Part shown: in pieces, positions 45,976 through 56,644 of the stretch | Position numbering within the stretch: the stretch's first letter is position 1 | How the letters are laid out: each line of letters opens with the position of its first letter | From: Siphonodentalium dalli | Lineage: Eukaryota > Mollusca > Scaphopoda > Gadilida > Siphonodentaliidae | DNA length: 64,000 bases | Direction: 5' to 3' | NCBI GenBank assembly: GCA_032622095.1 | Contig: CP136066.1 | Location: 173,287,164-173,351,163, forward strand | The notes under the pieces: generated by a model | Databases searched by the model: none | Told to the model about the DNA's origin: nothing | What the model saw: the letters and a program-made list of their open reading frames with translations, nothing else | Translations under genes and position numbers: made by a program

Positions 45976-46778
45976 TTCAAAGTTATATATTTCTACGTGT
46001 TCCATATAAGACTGTGTTTCACATGTAGTATACTTGTGAATGTCCCAGCTCGAGATTGGATGATTTAGGCTAATTTTGTGAGTTAAATTTGCTAATTGCG
46101 TCGCTTACAATCACGGGGCCACCGCCTGCAGTGAAATAAAGTATTAAGGAACAAGTTTTAACTAGGAAATACAATACGTTGTTCTTTCAATAGTATAAAG
46201 TTCCCCCGAACAGGTCAGAACATATCAAACAGTTTCTATGTTTTGAACGGGTTGAGTATGATCTATATGCAGAGTGGAGATTCACGACACACAGTGGTAT
46301 ATACACCGGAACAATCATCGGTTGGTCACCCCATCCACATGATATCTTTTGTCCGCCGTATTCTAATCTCTGTTTAAATTCGACCCCATTGTTGCGATGT
46401 GTGTGAGTAACCATTAGCTATATATATCATATCTATACTTACATTTTGGTGGGTCTGGGGTTAATAAAATCAGCCTGGAGCGTTTGATCATGTTGTTTGC
46501 GAAAATCGCGGAACATATCGCCCAGGCCCCCGGGTGTATATATTGAAAGTTACGGTTATAACCTACACAGGCCGAACACAATTTATAATGTTCGGGAATT
46601 TTGCCGACACAACACCAACTTAAGACAACGTGCAGTTCTGGCAAACTTCTTTCTCTAAAAATGGTTTAACGCGCCAGTCTGCAACAGGGAATTCCGAAAA
46701 GGGTCTGAATTTGATTACTTGCTGGTTGCGTTGGCAAAAGTTTTTCTCTGATGATTTAATATTTACACATTCGATTGG
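45976..46778. other. SLC34 intron 2; no recognised feature
   Basis: Short open frames (46,187-46,414 - and 46,414-46,644 -) lack recognisable motifs or splice context. Confidence 0.4.
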
Positions 46779-46916
46779 TTATCGTTTATATTCGCGGATC
46801 TTCAGGCGGGTGTAACGGTATATAGTTATATTGTTGTTATCGTTTATATTCGCGGGTGTAACGGTATATAGTTATATTGTTGTTATCGTTTATATTCGCG
46901 GATCTTCAGGCGGGTG
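46779..46916 (+). repeat. Three ~52-bp tandem copies across the exon 3 acceptor
   Basis: TTATCGTTTATATTCGCGG begins copies at 46,779, about 46,837 and 46,883. The first and third continue ATCTTCAGGCGGGTG and so each contain the same 3' splice site. The middle copy lacks about 12 bp of it. The third acceptor (AG at 46,908-46,909) is the one that joins an open frame. The first (AG at 46,804-46,805) would enter a frame that stops after 21 codons. Confidence 0.8.
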
Positions 46917-47072
46917 TTCTGGACAAGAAGCGACGGATGTCAGTTATGTCTATTGTCAGTAATGCCAGCATACGTGGTAGAAGGCGTCTATCAGATGTTA
47001 TTGATGAAGATGATCCTGATTTCGACCCATGGGAGATGCCTGAACTCAAAGTGGAATTCAAGAAATGGAATG
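46910..47072 (+). CDS. SLC34A2: SLC34 exon 3
   Basis: 54 codons plus one base (residues 36-89 in the model), still cytoplasmic. It is bounded by CTTCAG before 46,910 and a donor AATG then GTAAGA (junction 47,072/47,073). The stretch DPDFDPWEMPELKVEFKKWN carries the DPW-x-x-P-x-L-K motif that precedes the first membrane segment in vertebrate NaPi-II proteins. Two basic R-R-x-S sites (RRMS near residue 44, RRLS near residue 60) are potential protein kinase A targets, by motif only. The Met at 46,937 could serve as an alternative start if upstream exons are not used. The acceptor lies in a tandem duplication. Confidence 0.9.
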
Positions 47073-47105
47073 GTAAGACTTGTCATTAGTCATAATTAAC
47101 AATAT

Positions 47106-47372
47106 TTAACCCTTTGAGTGCCAGGGGCCGATCTCATCGGCCCTAAACCTACAAAATAAGTCTGTTAAAGAATATAAGAATAAATTATTAAAATTGTAAA
47201 AAATTGTAAAAAATTGTAAAAAAAAAAAAAAAAAAAATTATATATATTGTTAGGCCAATGCATTCTCTTATATATGCGAGGCGACCTATGGTCGACTCGC
47301 ATATATAAGAGAATGCATTGGCACAGGGTATATGGGTTGATACAAAAATCGACCTGGCACTCAAAGGGTTAA
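47106..47372. mobile_element. Family A element, TTAA-flanked
   Basis: TTAACCCTTTGAGTGCCAGG and CCTGGCACTCAAAGGGTTAA are exact inverted ends. One hairpin module (47,251-47,327) follows an A-rich tract of 17 at about 47,220. It lies 34 bp after the exon 3 donor. The right TTAA is shared with the next element. Confidence 0.8.
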
Positions 47373-47840
47373 CCCTTCCTTTACTAAATGGGTTCTCCCA
47401 TGATAAGTCCCACGCATTTATAAAAATATATATAATGGAATTGTTCTATTATTCATTTGGAGTGATGTTCAGATCGAAATATGAGCAGACGACAAATAGA
47501 AAATTGCAGAAGGAATCCTAATCATTGGAGTGAAATGTTCAGATACTATGTTCAATGTTCCTCATAAAATCTGACAACTTAATTAAAATTTACTAATGAA
47601 ATAGAGAAATTAATTAAATATCCTTTCTTTACTTAATAGGTCGTTTGTTGAACGTATTTTCTAAAACATTTCCCACAAATTAATATGAATTCTTCTGCAC
47701 TTGTATTATTAATTCTTCTGGCTGCCACTTTCTCATATAATATTCTCAGCATCTCTCCAAATGAAGAATAGACAATTCCGGGTTATACTTTTTCAATTGA
47801 GTGGATGGGAGCATCCATTTTGGCATAGAAAGGGATATGG
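47373..47840. mobile_element. Two family D elements
   Basis: A reverse copy (47,373-47,560: GGGTTCTCCCATGATAAG ... GAGTGAAATGTTCAGA) and a forward copy (47,620-47,840: CCTTTCTTTACTTAATAGG ... GCATAGAAAGGGATATGG). Confidence 0.55.
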
Positions 47841-48049
47841 TCGGGTTTGAACAGCCTTGTGAGTTTTTAGTTTGAACCCATTTTCGGAATTTTCCAGTCT
47901 GAAATTTCTATATTTATAGCGATTGACATTTCTAAAGGATCGAGACACCGGGACATCCCTGCTTGTACGGAATATATACAGCCCTATATATTTGGATGTA
48001 TATATGAGACACTGGAAAGCCTGAATTTAATGTGTCTGAAATTTGCAGA

Positions 48050-48130
48050 ACGAGGTTCCCAGAGGGTGAATTTAGTGACGTTATCCCACACGACGGGCTA
48101 GCATCGCCCGCTGGGGGACCTCATTCTGCG
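48050..48130. repeat. Family B solo hairpin
   Basis: TTTGCAGAACGAGGTTCCCA ... GGGGGACCTCATTCTGC. The right inner arm is partly deleted. Confidence 0.6.
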
Positions 48131-48265
48131 TACGTCTCATCTTCATGAGAGTATCTATAGTCTCAAACTAACATTTTTCTTAGTTACCTGTTCCCTTCTG
48201 TTGAGTTTCTATATCCCCTAATTTGCAGAAGATAAAATGCATAATCGAGGTGGCTAATTAATGGG

Positions 48266-48350
48266 AAGCCTCTTTGAAAAGCAGACGAAAATTCTAACAT
48301 CCGTTAGTACATCCGTTAAGATTTTCGTCGGCTATTCAAAGAGACTGGCT
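48266..48350. repeat. Hairpin with AGACGAAAATTCT arms
   Basis: CTCTTTGAAAAGCAGACGAA pairs imperfectly with TTCGTCGGCTATTCAAAGAG around ACATCCGTTAGTACATCCGT. Confidence 0.6.
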
Positions 48351-48427
48351 ATAATGGGTGAACATCACCAACGTCAACTGGGAAACTTCAGTCGGATCCA
48401 AGGTCTCCCATAGCAGTTGAGACCAAA

Positions 48428-48520
48428 GCAGAATGAGGTCCACAGAGGATGAAGTTGGTGGTGCTAGCACACGCGCTGTGCGGGATAGCGTCACTAAATT
48501 CACCATCTAGGTACCTCATT
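48428..48520. repeat. Family B solo hairpin
   Basis: GCAGAATGAGGTCCACAGAG ... AGGTACCTCATTCTGCAAAT. The left stem has GGTGGTGCT, the right AGCGTCACT. Flanks CTCCCATAGCAGTTGAG and ACACTAAATTCA also occur at 1,083 and 1,190. Confidence 0.6.
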
Positions 48521-48929
48521 CTGCAAATGTCAGAAACACTAAATTCAGACTTGGGCACTGGCTCATTATGAGGTGTTCACTCACTGCTTCTTTTACAGTG
48601 TTGAACACGGTCTTCGTTTGTGGCATATTGAAATATTTCTCAACTCAGACCTAGCTTGAAGATGGTCCCGAGCCACATATATATTCAGCCTATTATGCGT
48701 CATGGCTTGTCCATCTAATTGGTGGGACATGACTTTATGAGGCAAGCTTAGCTGTTATACGTAACATTCTTTGTGAGACATTGATGGATCACACTTTTTG
48801 ACCCACGCTATAAATATGCACATATCGTCTGCTGCCATTTGTCATTGTTTTAAAACAGAAAACTTCCGTGTGTCATGGTTTATTTCATAACCCAATCTGA
48901 ATATCTACATGTATACCGGTACTAATAAA

Positions 48930-49720
48930 ACTAAATTTTGTTTGTGTGTTCGTTTGTCTGTCGGGCTTTGCCCTTTGGGCGACAAAACGGCTGGACAATC
49001 GGAGCTGAACATGTGTACACATTGGTCAATTGACCCGGGAGTACCATGGAGTAGGTGCTGTTAGCGTCATAATGTTTTGACCCGGGAGTACCATGGGATA
49101 GGTGCCGTTGGTGTCATATTGTCTTAAAGGGGAACTAATAATTAATTTAACTAAATAATTAATTATGCACCCAAAATGGTTGGAATCTGGCCGTAGCAAA
49201 TGTATGCACATGCGATAAATTGATCCGAGGATTGTCATGTGATTGGTGCCATTCGGCGTCTTAAATGGGCATTTTTAATTAAATAATTAACCCAAAATGG
49301 CTGGACCTTGGTCGCCGGAAATTGGTATAAAGGTAAATTTACCCGGTGAGTACCGTTTGATAGGTGCCGTTGATCTTATATGAGCAATAAATTATTTTAT
49401 CATATATGAGCAACAAAGAGCGTTCCTTATCAGCAATAAAGAGCGTTCCTTATCAGCTTAGACAATATGTTGGAACATTGGTACACATGGGTCACCTGAC
49501 CAGGGGAATATCATGGGATAGACGCATGCATTTGACCTCAGATGACTTAAAGGGGGACTAATAAATTAAAACACAGATGATCAATGAAGATCTTTTATTA
49601 TCAGCTCAGAAGATATGTGGGAAATTAGCACACAGAGGTAATTTGACACACGGAGCACATGTCATGGGATGCCGTACCCTTATCTTGTTTATGGGGCATA
49701 GCTAGTAGCATAGCTTCACG
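48930..49720 (+). repeat. Degenerate ~130-bp tandem repeat
   Basis: Five loose units with GACCCGGGAGTACCATGG-like text, AGGTGCCGTT and TTAAAGGGGGACTAATAA. An AAAGAGCGTTCCTTATCAGC dimer lies at 49,416-49,457. Non-coding. Confidence 0.55.
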
Positions 49721-50159
49721 GAACATTACTGTGCAGGCCCCACATTATATATATTATGCACTGTAAACTTACTGAAAATGCCATATTTAACCATACAGGA
49801 CACAGTAAAGAAACTGGCACAATGTTCCGTAAATTTACAAGTTCTAACACCAATTTTCAAGCAAAAATAAATTGAATTTGAGGTTATATTGTTTATAAGA
49901 TACTCCGCCTCTGAGGTATTGTTGTTGTTCTTATATATGAGAATGGTGGTATTCTTATAAGAACAATGTGTCTGCAACTTTTTTCAGTTTGAGGCAATTT
50001 GAGGACTTTGTTAACAGTGTATGTTTCAATGCAACATGGTTGATTTTTTTTAATTTATACAACTGGGTAAATTGGAAGTTGTTGGTATTTCGAAAAATTA
50101 TTTAACAAATAATTATTTAACAATTAAAAACATGTGGCCAGTGTCCTAGAATTCCAGTT

Positions 50160-50160
<1 letters not shown>
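49721..50160. other. SLC34 intron 3; no recognised feature
   Basis: AT-rich intron sequence with an 83-codon minus-strand frame (49,726-49,977) that has no recognisable motif. Confidence 0.4.

Positions 50161-50202
<42 letters not shown>
50161..50202 (+). repeat. (CAA)n microsatellite
   Basis: About 14 uninterrupted CAA/ACA units within SLC34 intron 3. Confidence 0.9.
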
Positions 50203-50204
<2 letters not shown>

Positions 50205-50497
50205 TATATTTGTACCACTGAAAAATTCTATTTCTATATAACACATCTATTTCAGGTGGCACTTCTAGGCATGTTATTTTATATAATAAATGTAGAATCT
50301 AAAATAAAAATTACCTGTCACCAGCCAAGTACAGCTTCAAAGCCACTCAGAGAGGAATTTATTAAATTAGCCAGAGTAATCAATCAAAAAGGAAATGATT
50401 TCCACAATTAATTTCCTAATATCTTAATTAATACCCATCCCACCCTGTTACTTATGACACTAGGTCCCTGACTTAATTTACAAACATTTTTTTCCAG

Positions 50498-50629
50498 AGC
50501 TCCACCCAGTTGGGAAGGTAAAGCGAGTTTGTTGGGATTGGTGCTTCAGATACATAATGCTGCTGTTTTTCCTCTATATGTTCATCTGTGCCCTGGACTT
50601 TATGGGATCTGCATTCAAACTACTTGGAG
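50498..50629 (+). CDS. SLC34A2: SLC34 exon 4 (first membrane segment)
   Basis: Acceptor TTTTTTTCCAG ends at 50,497 and donor GGAG then GTGAGT falls at 50,629/50,630. Phase 1 on both sides. The split codon with exon 3 gives Glu. Residues 90-133 read ELHPVGKVKRVCWDWCFRYI, then the hydrophobic MLLFFLYMFICALDFMGSAF, then KLLG. The K-V-x-R...FLY-F-C-LD...SAF-L-GG pattern is the conserved start of the NaPi-II membrane domain. Confidence 0.95.
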
Positions 50630-50729
50630 GTGAGTAATTATCAACTTTATACATAGCTTCATATAATTTCCAAAATATTCAGGGATGTGGCTATAGGGTA
50701 ATTTTGTAGTAATTTTTTCCCTAGCTAGC

Positions 50730-50943
50730 TACAGTAATGCCCTAAATAATCGACTCCTCAACCACAGCGGAATTATGGGTAACTTTTCAGGAATATGGCA
50801 TGTTGCCATTCATCGGAAAGCTCTCAGTGGGAGCTTTCCGATGAATGGCAATAAGCCATATTTCCGACTAAATCCTGAAAAGTTACCCATAATTCTGCTG
50901 TGGTTAAGGTCTTAAGGAGTCGATTATCTAGGGCATTACTGTA
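50730..50943. mobile_element. Family C MITE, near full length
   Basis: TACAGTAATGCCCTAAATAA through the centre GGAAAGCTCTCAGTGGGAGC to GGGCATTACTGTA. It lies 100 bp after exon 4. Confidence 0.8.
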
Positions 50944-51236
50944 CCAGTGTCATAGCAATTCAGTAGGAATTATATATACCGGTATATATAATGTACCCCC
51001 TCCCCCAGGTTGGATTTTCCAACTGGTTCCTCAAGCATGCAAACCTACCAGGTATCAAACCCCAGCTTGTCAATAATAGACAACAGGTGAGAAATTTCTA
51101 TCATTGGTAGACATGTTCAGATCATAGAAGAGCTGTAAATTGTAGGCATGTTAGCATTGTCATGAAAATACTGCATTATTCTCGAACATCATGGGGGATT
51201 CCCCGAAGGCAGAACAACAAATTATATGAACAATAT

Positions 51237-51441
51237 TAAAACCCTTTCAGTGCCAAGTCCGATTTTTGTATCAACCCATATTTCCTTGATCATTTTTCAA
51301 ATTTATTGATTATAATAATGTGATACATTGATGGAGAGCTCTTTCCATCAATGTATCACATTATTATAATCAATAAATTTGAAAAATGATCAAGGAAATA
51401 TGGGTTGATACAAAAATCGGACTTGGCACTGAAAGGGTTAA
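51237..51441. mobile_element. Near-perfect 200-bp foldback (family A ends)
   Basis: ACCCTTTCAGTGCCAAGTCC, GATTTTTGTATCAACCCATA, then CAATAAATTTGAAAAATGAT returns, with the centre ATGGAGAGCTCTTTCCAT near 51,340. The arms match at almost every base, implying recent formation or correction. The same end starts the half element at 55,083. Confidence 0.85.
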
Positions 51442-51656
51442 ACCACCCTGTGAAACACTCTTGACCAATTAGATACTGATATGAGTGGACGTTGCGAACT
51501 TGTGCGCCCGGTTAGGTCGTCAAACAGAGAAGCCTACCAAGCGATTGCTCTTTGTGTGTTCATGTTATATGAATTAATAAAGTCAGAATTATAGTCCTAT
51601 AGATACTGATGGCGTAATTAACCTTTAGGCATTTAAATGTACACTTTGCTAGTATA

Positions 51657-52134
51657 AGTCAAAGGTACACACTCTGATTAGACGCTCCTAAATTACTATT
51701 TGTTTGGCTTCGAGGGTAAAATATATTTGATTCGAGTCGAGGAACCCACCCATCAAAGCTCAGAGACAGAGTGATCAGATATCAATTTTTGAAGTTTGTA
51801 ATTTCTCGAGATGTGTAATAATATGTGGCCCAGAAACACGTGATCAAACAGAGGGTCTCTGTCAAAATTGCGGATGAAAATGATTAACTCTAAAATCAAG
51901 TGGTAATACATACAAATTTTGTTAAAATTTAGGGATAATACAGCCATATTTTGTTGAACAAAATATTGATAAATAACACGTTTTGGGAAATTTGATACCA
52001 TAGTTGACAGTAGTTAGCATTACTTTATTGCAATAAATAGATTCTGATAACTAAAGCATATTTTGAAGAAATGTTGTTGTTGTTGTATCTTGATGGTATG
52101 GGTACCGTCTGATCAGATTGAGTACCTTTAACGG
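51657..52134. mobile_element. Family G foldback MITE
   Basis: CAAAGGTACACACTCTGATT ... GATCAGATTGAGTACCTTTA. Inner arms TTCGAGTCGAGGAACCCACC, and an AACATTTCTTC-like arm near 52,060. The minus-strand frame at 51,753-52,001 is a translation of this element. Confidence 0.75.
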
Positions 52135-52343
52135 ATTATGTCCATGCCAACTGATGATTCTGGAAGAAAAATGTGCAATTGACTCAAAAGCAGGGGTGGA
52201 AGCCGGGGAGGGGGATTACACCCCCCGCCCCATATTGGAGAGAGCTAGAACCCCGCCCCAGGTTTATATTATATGTGGTATTTAGTAAACGAAAACAAGG
52301 GTTAACCAGTCCTGCACCTTATTCAAAAACACCACAGCCGAAT

Positions 52344-52495
52344 TACAGTAATGCTCTAAGTAATCGACTTCTTAACCACAGCAGAATTATGGGTAACTTT
52401 TCAGGATTTAGTCGGAAATATGGCTTGTTGCCATTCATCGGAAAGCTCATAATTCTGCTGTGGTTAAGAAGTCGATTACTTAGAGCATTACTGTA
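52344..52495. mobile_element. Family C MITE, asymmetrical deletion
   Basis: The left arm is complete to GGAAAGCTC and then joins ATAATTCTGCTGTGGTTAAG of the right arm, ending GAGCATTACTGTA. Confidence 0.8.
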
Positions 52496-52978
52496 TAAGA
52501 AGTTGGTCATGACTGTCGCACTATACACTGTTCTTCGGTGATGCACGGTCATTCACGCCCCCAGGCATAAATTAGTTAGGCTCCTACATTATCAGGTCAA
52601 GAATTTGATGAATGGGTTTGTCACAGGTATCAACTCATAAGGTCCAATCTTTTGTTAAAGTGTATTCAACAATACAATAGTGTATTCAACAATAGGATCA
52701 GTTATGTGAAAATATGAATGCATGATACACGCATGTCTTATTATGTCACATACTGCGGATTGGACTAGGTTACAAATCACCTGAAGTCACAAGGCCATAA
52801 TATTTTATTTTTCCTCCCACCATTCCTACCCTAAAAAAACCCACATAACTCACACAAAAATAAAATAAATGTTGGTTTTCCAGAGAATTTGTTTTTATTT
52901 TGAATCAGGAATATAAACACATGAATTGATATAGGCTATATAAGTTTTTGCTACAGTATGATATTTAGATGAATAGAT
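52496..52978. other. SLC34 intron 4; no recognised feature
   Basis: AT-rich intron. A short direct repeat AGTGTATTCAACAATA occurs at 52,659 and 52,679. Confidence 0.4.
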
Positions 52979-53410
52979 CTAGAATGAGGTCCCAGAGGGT
53001 GAATTTAGTGTCGCTATCCCGCATAGCGGGCTAGCATCAACAAATTCACACTCTGGGGACCTCATTGTGTGTGGCCTCATCTGCTATGGAAGATATATAG
53101 ACTCAGATTGAAGTCCCCAAATGGTGAATATTGTGATGTATATACCCATTGGGAACCTCGATTATGCCTTGTGTCGTCTGCCAATTTGGGGATATAGAGA
53201 AACTAAACTAAAAAAGAAATAGAATCTATGTGAAGACTATAGAAATTTTATAATAAAGAAACTTTCCAGAGAAGATGAGGCCTAAGCAGAATGAGGTCCA
53301 CAGAGGGTGAATTTAGTGATGCTAGCCCACAATGCAGGGTAGCATCACTAAATTCAACCTCTGGGGACCTCATTCTACAAATGACAGGAACCATATTCTT
53401 CTCAGGCCTG
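52979..53410. repeat. Three family B solo hairpins
   Basis: Hairpins at 52,979-53,068, 53,108-53,160 (short, diverged) and 53,288-53,392. Each is bounded by GAATGAGGTCC- and GGACCTCATT-type ends. Confidence 0.65.
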
Positions 53411-53551
53411 GAAACAAAGATATTTTAAAATGTGGCCTGAGCGACATAGAGTGGTATTTAAAAGACGAAGTTAAACGCATACTGTTCATCCAATCGGAAT
53501 AATCTGGAGAGAATTCAAAGAGAATACAATAGAATACAAATACAAAGAGTG

Positions 53552-53838
53552 GATTGTCATTCATGAACAAGCCTTGAAATAGCGTGTCTGTCATTTGCAG
53601 AATGAGGTCCCCAGAGGGTGAATTTAGTGATGCTACCCCGCATAGCGGGCTAGCAACACCAAATTCACCATCTGGGGACCTCATTCTGCTTACACCTCAG
53701 CAGAATGAGGTTCCCAGAGGGTGAATTTGGTGATGCTAGCCCGCTATGCGGGTAGCATCACTAAATTCACCCTCTGGGAACCTCATTCTGCAAATGACAG
53801 ACACGCTATTTCAAGGCTTGTTCATGAACAATAATCCG
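53552..53838. mobile_element. Family B foldback element, full length
   Basis: ATTCATGAACAAGCCTTGAA / TTCAAGGCTTGTTCATGAAC ends extend beyond those at 9,497. Two hairpins are joined by CTTACACCTCAG. Arms are nearly identical. Confidence 0.8.
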
Positions 53839-53907
53839 TGTATCAATTATATATTATATATAGATACCTATAAAACAGTACTGTTAAAAATCTGTATGTC
53901 CATTTGC

Positions 53908-54031
53908 TTAACCTTTGATGACGGAAACTGCACTGGTGAAGCAATAAAGACCAAGTGCCAGTGCATTCTCTTATGTATTCTAGTCTCCCAATATATTAGA
54001 GAATGAACAGCTCTAGTCATGGAAGGGTTAA
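53908..54031. mobile_element. Short family A element
   Basis: TTAACCTTTGATGACGGAAA and TCATGGAAGGGTTAA ends with one degenerate hairpin module. Confidence 0.6.
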
Positions 54032-54039
54032 TGACTACA

Positions 54040-54469
54040 TACTCATTGACGAGTAGTTCACTTTGGGGAATGTTCAGATAATCATGATAATTTCACCGAA
54101 ATGACCTGGAACTTATTATCAAAACATTCCTCCAAATGAAAAAGATTCAAATTACCCCTCCAAATGAATAAGAGACAAAATACCCCTCCAAATACCCCTA
54201 CCTTTGTGACCAAATAAGGAATGTTATGAATCAAAGGCCTGCTACAATGATTAAAGTTGAACAATCTGGTATAGAGAGAACTTATTTGGCTATTTTTGAG
54301 ACTAAAAGCTTGCTCTAATCCCTGATAACAGTTGGAATTTCAGACAAGAAATTAAGTTTAGAATATTGAGATATTTAAGTTCTCCAACCCCTGTTTGTTG
54401 AATGTATTATCTAGTCATCCCTCCACAGGATTGAATGGTGTTTCTCTGTCTGTCATCTGCATATAAATA
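54040..54469. mobile_element. Family D debris in SLC34 intron 4
   Basis: CTCATTGACGAGTAGTTCAC at 54,043, then CCCCTCCAAATGAATAAGAG and repeats of CCCCTCCAAAT to 54,200. No gene. Confidence 0.5.
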
Positions 54470-54874
54470 TTAACCTCGCATAGGGAACCTTGCATATATA
54501 TAAGAGATTACATTGGCCTAACTATATTTACCTTGACCCTTGTAAGCTATAGTGCATTCTCTTACATATTCGAGGCTCCCTATGTGCACCAGCAAGCCTT
54601 GAAATAGTGTGCCTGTCATTTGCAGAATGAGGTCCACAGAGGGTGAATTTAGTGATGCTACCCTGCATAGCGGGCTAGCATCACCATATACACCCTCTGG
54701 GGACCTCATTCTGCTTACACCTCAGCAGAATGAGGTTCTCAGAGGGTGAATTTGGTGATGCTAGACCGCTATGCGGGGTAGCATCACTAAATTCACCCTC
54801 TGGGGACCTCATTCTGCAAATGACAGACACACTATTTCAAGGCTTGAGCACAGCTCCCGTCATCAAAGGGTTAA
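54470..54874. mobile_element. Family A element carrying a nested family B element
   Basis: The hairpin module GAACCTTGCATATATATAAG and the right end GCTCCCGTCATCAAAGGGTT (TTAA at 54,871) belong to family A. A full family B element (54,588-54,846, CAAGCCTTGAAATAG ... CTATTTCAAGGCTTG) is inserted between. Confidence 0.7.
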
Positions 54875-55082
54875 CAGAAGATTCCTACAAAAATTATAAC
54901 AAGAGATATATCACAATATTGTTTAGGCAGTTCAGTAGGAACACTCTATCAGACTCAAAGCTGTGCATCCATAGTGTTTATCTGTCTGCCGTCTGCTTAT
55001 ATTAACAGAACATCCCTACAGGTGAAGAATAGACCATTCCAATGTTACATGGTAAAACTGAGTTGGAGAATACATCCAAGAA

Positions 55083-55240
55083 TTAACCCTTTTAGTGCCA
55101 AGTCCGATTTTTGTATCAACCCATATACCCTGGTCGCCTCGCATATATAAGAGAATGCATTGGCCTAACAATTTTTCATCATTTGTTATTATTTTGTACA
55201 ATTTTTTACAATTTTAATAATTTTTTCTTATATTCTTTAA
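55083..55240. mobile_element. Half family A element abutting SLC34 exon 5
   Basis: Starts TTAACCCTTTTAGTGCCAAG, keeps half a hairpin module (CTCGCATATATAAGAGAATG) and AATTTTTTCTTATATTCTTT, then stops. Only 24 bp (AGAGATATATTACTCTCTTT then TCAG) separate it from exon 5. The matching interior is at 47,160-47,260. Confidence 0.75.
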
Positions 55241-55264
55241 AGAGATATATTACTCTCTTTTCAG

Positions 55265-55408
55265 GCAGAGCCGTGGGAGATGCTTTATCGGATTCCAAAC
55301 TATTCAATAACCCTGTCGCTGGTTTGATGCTGGGTATCCTGGCGACAGTGTTAGTTCAGAGTTCATCAACAACGACATCCATCATCGTCACAATGGTCGG
55401 ACAAGACA
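55265..55408 (+). CDS. SLC34A2: SLC34 exon 5 (first QSSS motif)
   Basis: Acceptor CTCTCTTTTCAG ends at 55,264 and donor GACA then GTGAGT falls at 55,408/55,409. Phase 1 both sides, 48 codons. Residues about 134-181 include [20 protein letters not shown] and [14 protein letters not shown]. The QSSS motif (about 165-168) is the first of the two inverted-repeat signatures of the Na/Pi cotransporter fold. It forms the re-entrant hairpin that binds phosphate and sodium. A TTAA-type MITE remnant lies 24 bp upstream. Confidence 0.97.
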
Positions 55409-55439
55409 GTGAGTTTCAAATTATATGCTTTTCGTATGT

Positions 55440-55870
55440 ATTTTTTCCTTATAATTTAAATCTCAAAGACATTATTATGGACTTGTTCGGGTGCATGAAA
55501 CTGATAAGATGGTCTTCAGGCACTATGCCATCTTGAGGTATGTAGCATTCTACTAACATCACCAAAATTCTCCAACAAATCGACCATACCACTTGATAGA
55601 AATCATCATCTGACCTACGCTATATTGTAAATATTTACTTCTCGATTCAGGACGCAGCTATCGGCTTTAAATTAACGAAAACGATTTTGCCTTCGAGAGT
55701 CACTACATATAATTAATAAGTATTTTTAAAGAATGATGGTACATGTATGTGTTGTCAAATTTGGATACAATATTTGTAAAAAATAAGTACTTTGAGCAAT
55801 ATTATTCTTCATTTCTATTTGATCACCATACCGGAGTATTTCACATCACATCACACAATCTGATTTAAGC
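55440..55870 (+). repeat. Family F repeat, copy 4
   Basis: ATTATTATGGACTTGTTCGG, TTCTCGATTCAGGACGCAGC and CATACCGGAGTATTTCACAT in family order. In SLC34 intron 5. Confidence 0.65.
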
Positions 55871-56332
55871 AGACCTCACTCATTTAAAACTTCAAATTAT
55901 GTATGCCTAAATTTGGAGGAGGGATATCTAAATATTTAAACTGGCTGTATCACCTATGTACTAAATCCTCAACCAAAATAATTGAAAAATTCTGTCTTTC
56001 TTATAATATGCCATGCAAAAACTACAAGAGGGAAAAAAATATATAAAAACTACAAAGCCACCTGAGGGTGACAAACTGAAGCTGAATTGGTCGTTTTCCT
56101 ATGGTTTTGGGATTTTTTTACCCAGGTTTGCTGAAATTGGCTTTATTTTAACATTTTTACATTTGGGACATGAAAAGGTGATGGATCGAGACCGCCATTT
56201 TTATTGTCACATGTTCTATAATCGAGACTTAGGTAAAAACAAATATGCTAATTTCGGCGAACCTGGGTAAACAAAATTCCTGTTTTGCCAATCTGTGTAA
56301 AGAAAATATATCGGAAAACAAATTTACCCAAT
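55871..56332. other. SLC34 intron 5; no recognised feature
   Basis: An 85-codon frame at 56,013-56,270 contains no motif I recognise. Two short inverted pieces (ACCCAGGTTTGCTGAAATT / AATTTCGGCGAACCTGGGT) at about 56,120 and 56,252 mark a possible foldback. Confidence 0.45.
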
Positions 56333-56595
56333 TTAACCCTTTCATGACTGGAGCTTCCTGAAATTTTTCGAAAACCCTGTGCCAATACATTCTCTTATAT
56401 ATGCGAGTCTCCCATAGGGCGCCTCACATATATAAGAGAATGCATTGGCCTAACAATATTGATCTTGACCTTGTAAGCCAGTGTATTCTCTTATATATGT
56501 GCGGCTCCCTATGGGAGACTCACATATATAAGATAATGCACTGGCACAGGATCTTTAATGCTTCACCCACGCAGCTCCCGTCATTAAAGGGTTAA
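56333..56595. mobile_element. Family A element, TTAA-flanked, before exon 6
   Basis: TTAACCCTTTCATGACTGGA and CCCGTCATTAAAGGGTTAA ends. Hairpin modules with loop stems CTCCCATAGGGCG and CTCCCTATGGGAG. It ends 49 bp before exon 6. Confidence 0.8.
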
Positions 56596-56644
56596 GGGCT
56601 GGGAAGGTGTCTGCTGTTTTAAGACATATTAATTTTCATTACAG

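Noticed and set aside
53370-55005. Frames starting MRSPDGEFG / MRFSEGEFG on both strands
   Set aside because: These are translations of the family B hairpin arms. The similarity comes from the palindrome, not from a protein family.
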